Assembly: GCA_003209655.1 (NCBI GenBank)
Contig: QCPW01000006.1
Location: 1 to 64,000, forward strand
Direction: 5' to 3'
Length of the DNA: 64,000 nucleotides
DNA from: Prochlorococcus sp. AG-442-M23
GTDB taxonomy: Bacteria > Cyanobacteriota > Cyanobacteriia > PCC-6307 > Cyanobiaceae
Under the pieces are notes generated by a model. It did not search any database, was not told where the DNA came from, and worked only from the letters and a program-made list of their open reading frames with translations. Both the position numbers and the translations under genes were made by a program. The first letter of the stretch is position 1. Every line of letters starts with the position of its first letter. Shown one piece after another: positions 17,909 through 27,473 of the stretch.

Positions 17909-18847
17909 ATGAAAATTTTTATTCCTGGCGGCGCTGGATTGGTAGGTATAAATTTAATAGCAGCGATTAAAGAAAGGTATCCAAATTGGGAATTAATAGT
18001 TGTTGATAAAAAATATCAATCAATAAAAGTTGCAGAAAAAATCTTTCCTAAAGTTAAATTTATTTGTGAGGATTTAACTAAAGATATTAATCAAAAATGG
18101 CCTATAGAAATTCAAGAATGCGATATTTGTATAATGCTTCAAGCAGAAATTGGCTCAAAGCAATCAAATTTATTTGAATTAAATAATGTTGTGTCTACAA
18201 AAATAATATTAAAGCAACTGAAGATAGCTGGTATTAAAAGAGTAATTCACGTAAGCAGTTCAGTAGTTAATTCAAAAAGTGATGATCTATATACTTTAAC
18301 TAAAAGGAAACAAGAATTACTCGTAGCAGAAAGTTTCCCTAAATGCGTTGTTTTGAGACCTACCTTAATGTTTGGATGGTTTGATAGAAAACATTTAGGA
18401 TGGTTAGCCAATTTCATGGTCAAAGTACCGGTTTTCCCAATCCCTGGGAAAGGAGACTTTACAAGACAGCCGCTTTTCGTTGGTGATTTTGCTTCAATAA
18501 TTATTAGTTGTATTATAGATTCGTCAATTTCGGGCAAATATAATATATCTGGTTTAGAAAAAATTAGATATTTAAGACTAATGAGAATAATAAAGGAGAT
18601 TAAAGCATCACGAATTTTGTTTATCCATTTACCAATACCAATATTTGCTTTTTTTTTAAAACTTTGGGCTATAATTTCAAAAAATCCTGCCTTTACAACT
18701 TCTCAACTTTATTCACTAATTGCTGGAGATCAATTTGAAATTATAGACTGGCCAAATATTTTTAATGTAAAATCGACACCGTTTATAGAAGCATTAAAAA
18801 TAACTCATAATCATAAAAAATTTAGCAAAATAAATATACCTTTTTAA
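17909..18847 (+). CDS. NAD-dependent epimerase/dehydratase (extended SDR)
   Basis: A 312-aa Rossmann-fold protein with the dinucleotide motif GGAGLVG at residues 7-13 and a YxxxK catalytic pair in DDLYTLTKRK, preceded by a Ser-rich strand (HVSSSVVN). Length and motifs fit extended short-chain dehydrogenases that act on nucleotide sugars or lipid-linked sugars. It sits between the UbiA-type transferase and the GtrA gene in the predicted arabinose cassette and may act on the same intermediate or on another sugar. The substrate is not identifiable. Confidence 0.75.
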   Translation: MKIFIPGGAGLVGINLIAAIKERYPNWELIVVDKKYQSIKVAEKIFPKVKFICEDLTKDINQKWPIEIQECDICIMLQAEIGSKQSNLFELNNVVSTKIILKQLKIAGIKRVIHVSSSVVNSKSDDLYTLTKRKQELLVAESFPKCVVLRPTLMFGWFDRKHLGWLANFMVKVPVFPIPGKGDFTRQPLFVGDFASIIISCIIDSSISGKYNISGLEKIRYLRLMRIIKEIKASRILFIHLPIPIFAFFLKLWAIISKNPAFTTSQLYSLIAGDQFEIIDWPNIFNVKSTPFIEALKITHNHKKFSKINIPF

Positions 18848-19103
18848 TTAAATTTCTTTTTTAATTATGAGAAACATTTAAATGAATTTTTTTATTATAT
18901 AAATTACATTCATCATGAAGATTTGGGATATGCGAGAGTATTAAATTAAGTCTAATTTTATATAGCAAATACTAAAAAAATGCAAAAAATACTATAATAA
19001 AATTTAGAGAATTAAAAAACAATTTAGAACAAAAGGATTTTTTTTTAAGAAGATATTAATCATTTGTTTCTCTTTTAAAATACTCAGATATCAAATAAAA
19101 AAG

Positions 19104-19547
19104 ATGCTTTTTTCTAGAAAAAAACTTTCTAGTATAAAAAATGAAAGTAAAAGAAAAGAATTTCCCTTATTTATTTTGGCAGGATCTATTGCTGCATTGA
19201 CTAACGTAATTTGTAGAATTCTACTAACAATATTTTTAAATTTTGAAATTTCTGTTTTTATTTCCTATTTAATAGGCATGGTCACTTCATTTTTACTTCA
19301 ACGTAAATATGTTTTTAAAAGTACTAAAAAATCTTATAAGAAATCCTTTGCAGCATTCTCTCTAGTAAATCTTTTTGCATTAGTACAAGTATGGATTGTG
19401 AGTTTATTAATTAAATTTTGGTTGGTTAATTTTATTTCATCAGTTCCTCTTGTTGAGTTTATCGCTCATTGTTTTGGAGTTGGAATTCCAACTTTTTCAA
19501 GTTATTTTGGTCATAAATACATAACCTTTAGTGAAAAATCTAGATGA
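19104..19547 (+). CDS. GtrA-family membrane protein
   Basis: A 147-aa protein with four hydrophobic helices (for example LFILAGSIAALTNVICRILL and VFISYLIGMVTSFLLQRKYV), ending GHKYITFS. This is the architecture of the GtrA family, which is linked to movement or recruitment of polyprenyl-phosphate sugars. In mycobacteria a GtrA-like protein (Rv3789) is encoded beside dprE1-dprE2, the same neighbourhood as here. Its role with a polyprenyl-phosphate pentose is therefore inferred from family and context. Confidence 0.85.
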   Translation: MLFSRKKLSSIKNESKRKEFPLFILAGSIAALTNVICRILLTIFLNFEISVFISYLIGMVTSFLLQRKYVFKSTKKSYKKSFAAFSLVNLFALVQVWIVSLLIKFWLVNFISSVPLVEFIAHCFGVGIPTFSSYFGHKYITFSEKSR

Positions 19548-19623
19548 GAGGGGAATTTATTTAAGTAAGTTATGTACTAGAATATTGAAATATTTTATTT
19601 TAGGAAATCAGATATAACTTCAA

Positions 19624-20358
19624 ATGAAGAATGATTGTTTCAAGAGCGCGTTTATACTGGGAGGAACAAGTACTATTGCTAAAAAGATATGTATAAAATT
19701 AGCTGAAAATGGCTGTAAAAAATTTCATCTTGTTAGTCGAGAGACAGGCGTTAACAATCAATTAATTGAGAAGTTAAGAATTTTTTATAAAGCAAAGGTT
19801 ACTGAAGAAAGGAATGATTTACTATTAAATACTTCGTTAGTAAAAAAGTTCAACCCAAAAGTCGACTTCTATGACATTTATTTAATAGCTTCAGGATTTA
19901 TTGGAAACAATAATCTCGCTAATTCAAATTCAGAAGAGGCACTAAAAATTAATTCCGTAAATTATGCAGGAATTATTCCATGGCTCATAGAAATAATGAC
20001 AGAAAAAAGAATTAAACATAAAGGAAGTTTATGGATCTTAAGTTCTGTAGCCTCAGATAGGGGTAGGCCCTCAAATTATCATTATGGTGCTTCTAAGGCA
20101 GCATTATCTATTTTCTCTGAAGGACTTCTGCTTCGCTGTGTTGATAAACCTTTTTCAGTAAGAATTATAAAAGCAGGTTATATCTCTACTCCTATGACTG
20201 TTGGTGCACCTAAGTTTCTTTGTACATCTCCAACTAAAGTTGCTTCTATACTTATGAAGGATCCTTATAAAAGAGGAATTGAATATCTTCCATGGTGGTG
20301 GAATTTAATTATGATCGCAGTCAGGAGATTACCTTCCTTTTTAGCAGCAAGATTATGA
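19624..20358 (+). CDS. dprE2: DprE2-like short-chain dehydrogenase
   Basis: A 244-aa classical SDR with a modified cofactor motif (LGGTSTIAKKI near residue 13) and the catalytic set SSVASDRGRPSNYHYGASKAA, giving Ser, Tyr and Lys. In the mycobacterial pathway DprE2 reduces the 2'-keto intermediate made by DprE1, giving polyprenyl-phospho-D-arabinose. Assignment rests on the SDR type plus a 4-base ATGA overlap with the DprE1-like gene. The C-terminal hydrophobic end (WWWNLIMIAVRRLPSFLAARL) also resembles DprE2. On sequence alone another SDR role cannot be excluded. Confidence 0.8.
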   Translation: MKNDCFKSAFILGGTSTIAKKICIKLAENGCKKFHLVSRETGVNNQLIEKLRIFYKAKVTEERNDLLLNTSLVKKFNPKVDFYDIYLIASGFIGNNNLANSNSEEALKINSVNYAGIIPWLIEIMTEKRIKHKGSLWILSSVASDRGRPSNYHYGASKAALSIFSEGLLLRCVDKPFSVRIIKAGYISTPMTVGAPKFLCTSPTKVASILMKDPYKRGIEYLPWWWNLIMIAVRRLPSFLAARL

Positions 20359-21731
20359 CGGAAAATTTAAAAAATATTTCTAAAACTCTTTCAGGATGGG
20401 GTCGTAATTCAAAAGCAGTAGTAAAGATTCTAAATCCAAAAGACAAAGAAGAATTACAAGATATTGTTTTGAATTCAAAAAAAAATTCACTTATTGCAAG
20501 AGGTCTTGGGAGATCTTATGGTGATGCTGCCCAATTAAATAATGGATGCGTTATTAATCTTGATTATTTTCAACATATTTATTTAGATAAGGCAAAGGGG
20601 ATATTAAGTGCTGGAGGTGGCGTTAGCTTTGATAACTTATTAAAAAAAATAATTCCTGAAGGATTTTTCTTACCAGTTTCTCCTGGGACAAGAAATGTGA
20701 CAATTGGAGGAGCTATTGCTGCAGATGTCCATGGTAAGAATCACCATGTAAATGGTAGCTTTGGAAATCATGTAATTAATTTGTTAATAGTAGATGGTTT
20801 AGGTCAAATCAAATATCTAAGTCCTAGTAAAGATGCAAAGCAATCTGAAAGAGATGAATTTTGGGCAACCATAGGGGGTATGGGTTTAACTGGAGTAATT
20901 ATTGAAGCGACATTCTCTCTTATCCCTATTAAAACTTCAAAAATTAGCGTAGACACTTCAAGACATAAAGATATTGATTCCCTTATGGAAGAGATGATTG
21001 TTTGTGATAACAAATATCAATATAGTGTTGCGTGGTTGGACACACTCAATAAAAGTGGAAGAGGAATTCTTACTTGTGGTAATCACGCAAGCCCTGAACA
21101 ACTAAAAAATGAAGTCAATATAGATAATCTCTTAGACTATCGCCCAAAATCATTAGCTACTGCCCCTTCTTTCATTCCTAATGGGATATTGAATAGACTC
21201 ACAGTGAAAGCTTTCAATGAAACATATTTTAGAAAAGCCCCAAAATCAAGGGAACAAGAATTACAAGATATATCCAGTTTTTTTCATCCTCTTGATGGGA
21301 TTCAAGAATGGAATAGGGTATATGGCCCAAAAGGATTTCTTCAATACCAATTTGTCGTTCCTGATAGCTCAGCACATCTAATTAAAGAATCTTTAGAGAT
21401 ATTTAGAACAATTGGGATACCTAGTTTTCTTTCTGTATTAAAAAAATTTGGTGAAGAAAATTCTGCTTTTCTATCATTCCCTAAAAAAGGATGGACTTTA
21501 GCTGTTGATATCCCAATATCTATTCCTAAACTTGATAGAACATTATTTGAATTAGATATCAAAATAGCTGAAGCTGGTGGAAGAATTTACCTAGCAAAAG
21601 ATTCTAGACAAACTTCAGATATTTTTTCCTTAACTTATCCTAGATTAAATGAATGGAAAGCAATACAAAGATCAATGGATCCAAAAAGAATTTTCTCTTC
21701 TGATTTATCAATGCGACTAAATTTAACTTAA
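20355..21731 (+). CDS. dprE1: DprE1-like FAD oxidoreductase (polyprenylphospho-ribose 2-oxidase)
   Basis: A 458-aa FAD enzyme of the VAO/PCMH type. Strong DprE1 signatures are ARGLGRSYGDAAQ, TIGGAIAADVHGKNHH, GSFGNHV, LKKFGEENSAFLSFP and YLAKDSRQTS, the last with the catalytic Lys of the family. I chose the ATG at 20355, which overlaps the DprE2-like stop as ATGA. The longer track ORF adds 21 residues from inside the upstream gene. The segment GWTLAVDIP has Ala where Mycobacterium tuberculosis DprE1 has Cys387 (GWNICVDFP), the benzothiazinone target. Family role: oxidise the 2'-OH of polyprenylphosphoryl-ribose so that DprE2 can complete epimerisation to arabinose. Confidence 0.92.
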   Translation: MTENLKNISKTLSGWGRNSKAVVKILNPKDKEELQDIVLNSKKNSLIARGLGRSYGDAAQLNNGCVINLDYFQHIYLDKAKGILSAGGGVSFDNLLKKIIPEGFFLPVSPGTRNVTIGGAIAADVHGKNHHVNGSFGNHVINLLIVDGLGQIKYLSPSKDAKQSERDEFWATIGGMGLTGVIIEATFSLIPIKTSKISVDTSRHKDIDSLMEEMIVCDNKYQYSVAWLDTLNKSGRGILTCGNHASPEQLKNEVNIDNLLDYRPKSLATAPSFIPNGILNRLTVKAFNETYFRKAPKSREQELQDISSFFHPLDGIQEWNRVYGPKGFLQYQFVVPDSSAHLIKESLEIFRTIGIPSFLSVLKKFGEENSAFLSFPKKGWTLAVDIPISIPKLDRTLFELDIKIAEAGGRIYLAKDSRQTSDIFSLTYPRLNEWKAIQRSMDPKRIFSSDLSMRLNLT

Positions 21732-21971
21732 TAAATTTCTATATTAAAACTCTTTAATTTTCATCCGTCTATACTCATACTATTTTCTGTTTATTTTATG
21801 AGTTAAATTTTTATGCTTAAATTTAATTTAAATAGTTTTACTTTAGTAAATAGCATGATTAATATCATAAATTTTTTACTTTTAAAATAGATACCTTTAA
21901 GTAATTTTTATAAATAACCCTATTAATTTTTTTATGATTGCGATAATTTATAAATGAAGAGTTAAATTATA

Positions 21972-23171
21972 TTGAAAAATTTTATAAATAACTTAATGCA
22001 AAGATCGCTAAAGATGAATTCAATAATTATTGGTTTTTTTAGTTGGCTATTTAGTATTTTCCTTTTTTCACCTAGATTAACTCTATTTCTAGGGGAAGAG
22101 TCTGGAACTACTCGTCGAGATGAACTTTTGGCTCAGTGTATTGATCCTTTTACAAAAAATCTTAAAGAGCCAATACTAGCTTATCGTATTATTCAGCCAT
22201 CAATAGCAAAGGCTTTAGGGTGGTGTGGTGAACGCCGTGAAGTTTTAGCGTTAATGGGATCTCCTGGAATTGCCTATATTGCACTAATCTTGACTCTGAT
22301 AATTTTTCATTTTTCTTTAAAAAAGAGATTCAGTAATAATTTATCCCTTTTAGCTACTTTCGGATTGGCTACGACTCATTTAACCCAATGGGTTAATACT
22401 CATTGGGGACATCCTGATTCCTTAACCTTTTTACCGATAAGTCTATTAATGATGTCTCGTAGGCCAATACTTACAATTGTTGCAGCTTCAATTGGATTTC
22501 TTAATGATGAGAGATTTATCCTATCATTACCCTTTATATTGCTGTGGTGGTGGCCCAAAAAACAAACATGGAATGAAAGCCTTCAAAACCTTTCTCCAAT
22601 AATTTTTTCTTCCTTTTTTGGAATAGCTATAGCTATTTTCATCAAAATATCTTTAAAACACGGCTTGATTGGTCCAGGCATCTACGAACCTTATCAAGTA
22701 GAAACTATTAACAATTATGTTCGTATACTAGATCCATCCAATTGGTTTGGGTTAACTTTTATGGTTTTCCTTGGCTTTAGATGGTTTTGGATTTTACCTT
22801 TTTCAGCTCTAATTTTTCTCTTAAAGGATAAGTTATCTATTCGATCATTTATATTTATTATTTCATCTTTAAGTGCAATAATAGCAACTTTCAGTGTTGC
22901 AGATATTAGTAGGTCATGTGCATTCTTTTTTCCTATTATTCCTGTGGCAATAACAATTCTTAAAGATGAATCTAATTGGCCCGAATCAAAATTAAAATTA
23001 TGGATTTGTTGGATTATTGGTCTAAATGTTTTAACACCTGCATTAAAAGTGTATGGCATTCCTCCAGATTGGTGGGCAGTTAGTCCTCTTGAGTGGGTAA
23101 CCCCTGCACTACCTCTTCCAGTAAATTTATGGAAATGGTTTACTTCCCCAAATGGAGCAATTACTTGGTGA
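21972..23171 (+). CDS. Multi-pass membrane protein, unknown function
   Basis: About 399 aa with roughly nine hydrophobic segments. A polar loop (ESGTTRRDELLAQCIDPFTK) follows the first helix, and conserved-looking motifs NTHWGHPDSLTF and GFLNDERFI sit between helices. The topology would suit a GT-C type glycosyltransferase or a polyprenyl-sugar handling protein, and its place 240 bases after the dprE1-like gene fits that, but no diagnostic motif is clear. The track starts at TTG; ATG codons at 21996 or 22014, just before the first helix, are equally good starts. Confidence 0.65.
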   Translation: MKNFINNLMQRSLKMNSIIIGFFSWLFSIFLFSPRLTLFLGEESGTTRRDELLAQCIDPFTKNLKEPILAYRIIQPSIAKALGWCGERREVLALMGSPGIAYIALILTLIIFHFSLKKRFSNNLSLLATFGLATTHLTQWVNTHWGHPDSLTFLPISLLMMSRRPILTIVAASIGFLNDERFILSLPFILLWWWPKKQTWNESLQNLSPIIFSSFFGIAIAIFIKISLKHGLIGPGIYEPYQVETINNYVRILDPSNWFGLTFMVFLGFRWFWILPFSALIFLLKDKLSIRSFIFIISSLSAIIATFSVADISRSCAFFFPIIPVAITILKDESNWPESKLKLWICWIIGLNVLTPALKVYGIPPDWWAVSPLEWVTPALPLPVNLWKWFTSPNGAITW

Positions 23172-23499
23172 ACGAGTCTTTTAAAACAATAACTTTGAGC
23201 CAGCAATTGTTTATTAATTAATTATCATTTTATTTTTGACTTGTTTATTTCAGGAAATATATAATAAATCTCGTTTAGAAAAAATTTGTTTTTTTTATGT
23301 TTTAATATTCCAATATTTTTCTATTCTACAATTTTCTAAACTTCTAACTGGTGATTAATTTAACATCATAAACAGTCTATTATTTATCATAAACTCAAAG
23401 CTCTATGAAGAAGGTTTTAAAATAACTAAAAAGCGATCAGATCTAAAGAAACAGTAAGACTACATATTAAAATAAAGATACTTAAAATTGCTTATAAAC
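23172..23499. other. Spacer, nothing recognised
   Basis: About 330 bases between the membrane protein and the FAD oxidoreductase. It is AT-rich, with short interrupted frames only. No hairpin with a T-tract, RNA or repeat was found. Confidence 0.4.
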
Positions 23500-24792
23500 A
23501 TGAAAAATAAATCACCTAAAGTTGCCGTAGTTGGAGCAGGGCCGATGGGGCTTGCAGTAGCTTATGAACTAACTTTAAAAGGATATAAGCCAGAGATTTT
23601 TGAAGCAGATAATAGATTAGGGGGTATGGCCGCATCATTTAATTTTGATGGCTTGGAAATCGAAAGATATTATCATTTTCATTGTCTTAACGACCATGCA
23701 TTTTTTGATTTACTTGATGAAATTGGCTTAAAGAAAGAATTAAAATGGAAAAAAACAAAAATGGGTTTTTTTTATCAAAATAAATTATATAAATGGGGGT
23801 CTTTAAATTCAGTATTATTTTTTAATAAAGCTTCAATATTTATAAGAATTAGATATCTTTTACATGCTTTAAGATGCTTAACAATAAAAGACTATAGCTA
23901 TTTAGATAAAATTTCAGCAGTTGATTGGTTAAAAAATTGGCTTGGACTAAAGGGATATTATATTTTATGGGAAAAACTTTTTGAATATAAATTTTATAAT
24001 TTTTCTAGTACAATTTCTGCCGCATGGATTTGGAGTAGAATAAAGAGATTAGGAAAATCAAGAAAATATTTGGTTGAAAATCTTGGTTATCTAAAAAATG
24101 GATCCCTAGAACTTATAAATAAATTAGAAAAAATAATAATAAAAAATGGGGGTGTTATTCACCTATCCAATCCAGTTTTATGCATCAATCCAATAAAAAA
24201 TGGAGGCGCAATAATAAAATCAGTTAATAAAACAGATATCTACGATAGTGTAGTAACAACAATTCCAATTCCACTGCTAACAAAAATATTTATAGCAAGT
24301 GGAATAGATAAGGACGTAATTAAGAATTATGAAAAAACTATATCTATTGCATGCGCATGTGTGATTTTAAAAACAAGTAAAAAAATTACAGATAATTTCT
24401 GGACAAATATAAATGATAATAGATATTCAATACCTGGAATAGTAGAAATGAGTAATTTGAGAGAATTAGATTCTTATATTACTTACGTTCCATTTTATAT
24501 GCCAGAAGATCATCCAAACTATTTAAAATCTAATGCAAACCTTATTAATGAGGCATGGGATTGCATTAAAAAAATAAACCCTAATTTAGAAGATAAAGAC
24601 TTAATTAGTTCATGTTGTAATCGGTATAGATATGCACAACCAGTTATTGGCAAAGAATACAAAAAAACTTTGCCATCAAAAGAACCATTTAAAAGATTAT
24701 TCACAGTAGATACAACTTTTTATTACCCCGAAGATAGAGGCATTAGCGAAAGCGTTGGTTTCGGAAGAGATTTAGTGAGGAAGAATTTTTAA
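23500..24792 (+). CDS. FAD/NAD(P)-binding amine-oxidase-like oxidoreductase
   Basis: A 430-aa protein from the ATG at 23500 (the track uses a TTG four codons earlier). The N-terminal FAD Rossmann motif is VAVVGAGPMGLAVAYEL, followed by FEADNRLGGMAASF, the second glycine-rich element of the protoporphyrinogen-oxidase/amine-oxidase fold. A C-terminal FAD motif is weak (TVDTTFYYPEDRGISESVGFGR). Such proteins in polysaccharide islands resemble UDP-galactopyranose mutase or desaturase-type flavoenzymes. The substrate is unknown. It is convergent with the UDP-glucose dehydrogenase gene. Confidence 0.8.
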   Translation: MKNKSPKVAVVGAGPMGLAVAYELTLKGYKPEIFEADNRLGGMAASFNFDGLEIERYYHFHCLNDHAFFDLLDEIGLKKELKWKKTKMGFFYQNKLYKWGSLNSVLFFNKASIFIRIRYLLHALRCLTIKDYSYLDKISAVDWLKNWLGLKGYYILWEKLFEYKFYNFSSTISAAWIWSRIKRLGKSRKYLVENLGYLKNGSLELINKLEKIIIKNGGVIHLSNPVLCINPIKNGGAIIKSVNKTDIYDSVVTTIPIPLLTKIFIASGIDKDVIKNYEKTISIACACVILKTSKKITDNFWTNINDNRYSIPGIVEMSNLRELDSYITYVPFYMPEDHPNYLKSNANLINEAWDCIKKINPNLEDKDLISSCCNRYRYAQPVIGKEYKKTLPSKEPFKRLFTVDTTFYYPEDRGISESVGFGRDLVRKNF

Positions 24793-24960
24793 AAAAATTA
24801 TTTAAATAATAAACTCGCAAAAAGCTTCTATTAAATTTAGGAGTTATGAGTAAATAATATATTAATAACGTTCTATATGAAAAAATATCGAATTTTATTA
24901 TTCAAAAAATCATCAATTTATCTGAAAGGGGAAAAATTTATTAATAAATTCTTTACGCTA

Positions 24961-26361
24961 TTAAGTGGTTCCCAAAGTCCAAATCTTGAAACCAATATCT
25001 TTTAATCTTTGTTTGTCTAAACAATTTCTTGAGTCAAAAACCCACGCAGGTTTTCTCATTACCTCAAAAATATGTTTCCAATCTAAGTCTACAAATTCCT
25101 CCCATTCTGTTAAAACAAGGATAGCATCAGCTCCCTGAGCAGCTTTTAAAGCCGAATCACTAACTAGAACATTATTTCGATATATTTTCTCATTAAATTC
25201 TATGAGTATATCCTTTTCACAAACTTTAGGATCATAAAAATTTAATTTTGCACCTTCTTGCAGTAAATTCTTAGAAATATTTATACTCGGAGATTCTCTG
25301 GTATCATTTGTATTGGCCTTAAAAGAAAATCCGAATATTGCTAATTTTTTATTTGATAAAGTTCCAAATAAATTTCTAATTACCAAAGATGATATTCTTT
25401 TTTGTTGCCATGTATTAATATCAACTACTTGTTCCCAGTAATCTGCGACTTCATTCAATCCATAATATCTACATAAATATACAAGATTTAAAATATCTTT
25501 TTTAAAGCAACTTCCTCCAAACCCAGGTCCTGATTTTAAAAATTTTCTCCCTATTCTCGAATCAGTTCCTATTGCTTTTGCTACTTCATTAATATTAGCC
25601 CCTGTAGCTTCACAAAGTGCTGAAATAGAATTAATAGATGAAATTCTTTGCGCTAGAAAAGCATTAGCAACTAATTTTGATAACTCTGAACTCCATAAAT
25701 TTGTCGTTATTATTTTTTCTGGATTAACCCAACTTTTATAGATATCAGAGATTAAATTAATTGAATCATCATCATCTCCTCCAATTAAAACTCTATCAGG
25801 ATTTTGAAGATCATTAATAGCAGAGCCTTCCGCAAGAAATTCAGGGTTAGATATTATTGAAAAAGTCTGGCCTTTATGATCTATAGCTGAAATATTATTT
25901 TGTTCAGATGAAGTTAAAATTGTTTTTATTGTTTCAGCAGTCTTTACAGGTAAAGTACTTTTTTCAATAACAATAGTGTGGTTTTTAGAAAATTTGGCTA
26001 TTTGTCTTGCTGAAGACTCTATCCATTTCAAGTCACTAGCGTAACCAGCCCCTACACCGTTTTTCTTTGTTGGTGTGTTTACAGAAATAAAAATAATATC
26101 CGCCTTGGCAATATTTTCTTCTATTTTGGTTGAAAAGAAGAGATTTTTTCCTCTACACTTTTTAATAATTTTTTCTAAACCAGGTTCAAATACTGGTAAC
26201 TTAGATAAATCTTTATTATTCCATGCATTAATTCTCTCAGCATTTAAATCAACTACGTTAACTTCGCAGTCAGGACAATTCATTGCTATCACTGACATCG
26301 TTGGTCCTCCAACATAACCAGCACCTATGCAACAAATAATTTTATTTAGATTGTTTTCCAT
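24961..26361 (-). CDS. ugd: UDP-glucose 6-dehydrogenase
   Basis: A 466-aa enzyme oxidising UDP-glucose to UDP-glucuronate with two NAD+. It shows the N-terminal NAD motif CIGAGYVGGPTM, the substrate-binding stretch NPEFLAEGSAINDL, and the catalytic cysteine in GPGFGGSCFKKD (about residue 278). The C-terminal UDP-binding domain contains GFSFKANTNDTRESPS. The long form with NCPDCEVNVVDLN and NAWN is like the eukaryote-type UGDH. It is divergent from the UDP-glucuronate decarboxylase gene (156 bases between starts), so the pair forms a two-step route from UDP-glucose to UDP-xylose. Confidence 0.95.
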   Translation of the reverse strand: MENNLNKIICCIGAGYVGGPTMSVIAMNCPDCEVNVVDLNAERINAWNNKDLSKLPVFEPGLEKIIKKCRGKNLFFSTKIEENIAKADIIFISVNTPTKKNGVGAGYASDLKWIESSARQIAKFSKNHTIVIEKSTLPVKTAETIKTILTSSEQNNISAIDHKGQTFSIISNPEFLAEGSAINDLQNPDRVLIGGDDDDSINLISDIYKSWVNPEKIITTNLWSSELSKLVANAFLAQRISSINSISALCEATGANINEVAKAIGTDSRIGRKFLKSGPGFGGSCFKKDILNLVYLCRYYGLNEVADYWEQVVDINTWQQKRISSLVIRNLFGTLSNKKLAIFGFSFKANTNDTRESPSINISKNLLQEGAKLNFYDPKVCEKDILIEFNEKIYRNNVLVSDSALKAAQGADAILVLTEWEEFVDLDWKHIFEVMRKPAWVFDSRNCLDKQRLKDIGFKIWTLGTT

Positions 26362-26517
26362 TTGAAGTTAATATTATTATGTTTTTCGATAATTCTTTAG
26401 ATTTAATCTTCAAAGAAAAATATTTCATATCTAAGTCTTTAAAACAAATTAAACATTTAATATTCACCTAAATAATTTACTATAGTTTTAAGTCAAAAGA
26501 AGTTACATTACAAGTTA

Positions 26518-27444
26518 ATGAAAAGAAATTTAGTTACTGGTGGTAGTGGATTTTTAGGATCTCATTTGTCAAAGAAATTATTAGAGAAAGGAGAAGAAGT
26601 AATTTGTTTAGACAATTTTTTTACAGGGACAAAGAAAAATATTGAGCAAATGATGAATCATCCCAATTTTGAACTTATAAGACATGATGTCACAGAACCA
26701 ATAAAAATTGAAGTTGATAAAATTTGGCATTTAGCTTGCCCTGCTTCACCTATTCATTATCAATTCAATCCAATTAAAACTACTAAAACAATTTTTTTAG
26801 GAACTTATAACATGTTGGGATTAGCAAAAAGAATTGGGGCAAAGTTTTTATTAGCAAGTACAAGTGAAGTTTATGGAGATCCTGAAGAACATCCTCAAAC
26901 AGAGTTTTATAAGGGGGCTGTTAATACAACTGGGATAAGAAGTTGTTATGACGAAGGGAAAAGAATCGCAGAAACGCTTTGCTCAGATTACAAAAGAATA
27001 AATGGGGTTGATACGAGAATTATGAGAATATTTAATACCTATGGTCCAAATATGAGATTTGACGATGGAAGAGTAGTAAGCAACTTTATAATTCAAGCTT
27101 TAAAAAATGAAAAAATTACACTTTATGGGGAAGGAGAACAAACAAGATCATTTTGTTATGTTGATGATTTAATTGAGGGTATGATTCTTCTTATGGAAAG
27201 TAATTATCAGGATCCAATGAATATTGGTAATCCAAATGAGTTTTCAATCAAGGAATTAGCTTATTTAGTAAGAGGTTTAATAAACCCAAATTTGGAATTT
27301 GAATATAAAGACTTACCGCAAGATGATCCCAAACAGAGAAAACCTTCTATTGCATTAGCTAAGGAAGTTTTGAATTGGGAACCAACAATTGAATTAAAAG
27401 AGGGGCTTATAAAAACCATTCAATGGTTTAAAAGTAATTTATGA
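26518..27444 (+). CDS. uxs: UDP-glucuronate decarboxylase (UDP-xylose synthase)
   Basis: A 308-aa extended SDR. It shows the NAD motif [11 protein letters not shown] (residues 7-17), [12 protein letters not shown], the Ser-containing [16 protein letters not shown] and the catalytic YDEGK of this subfamily ([13 protein letters not shown]). Further UXS-type stretches are [18 protein letters not shown] and [16 protein letters not shown]. It decarboxylates UDP-glucuronate to UDP-xylose, a pentose donor for surface glycan. It is the last gene of the island; lexA, a core gene on the opposite strand, ends 29 bases away. Confidence 0.95.
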   Translation: MKRNLVTGGSGFLGSHLSKKLLEKGEEVICLDNFFTGTKKNIEQMMNHPNFELIRHDVTEPIKIEVDKIWHLACPASPIHYQFNPIKTTKTIFLGTYNMLGLAKRIGAKFLLASTSEVYGDPEEHPQTEFYKGAVNTTGIRSCYDEGKRIAETLCSDYKRINGVDTRIMRIFNTYGPNMRFDDGRVVSNFIIQALKNEKITLYGEGEQTRSFCYVDDLIEGMILLMESNYQDPMNIGNPNEFSIKELAYLVRGLINPNLEFEYKDLPQDDPKQRKPSIALAKEVLNWEPTIELKEGLIKTIQWFKSNL

Positions 27445-27473
27445 AAAATTTGTTAATGAATTTGATTTATAAT

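Noticed and set aside
20292-20354. Longer start for the DprE1-like protein
   Set aside because: The extra 21 residues lie within the DprE2-like gene and do not resemble DprE1; ATGA overlap at 20355 is the better start.
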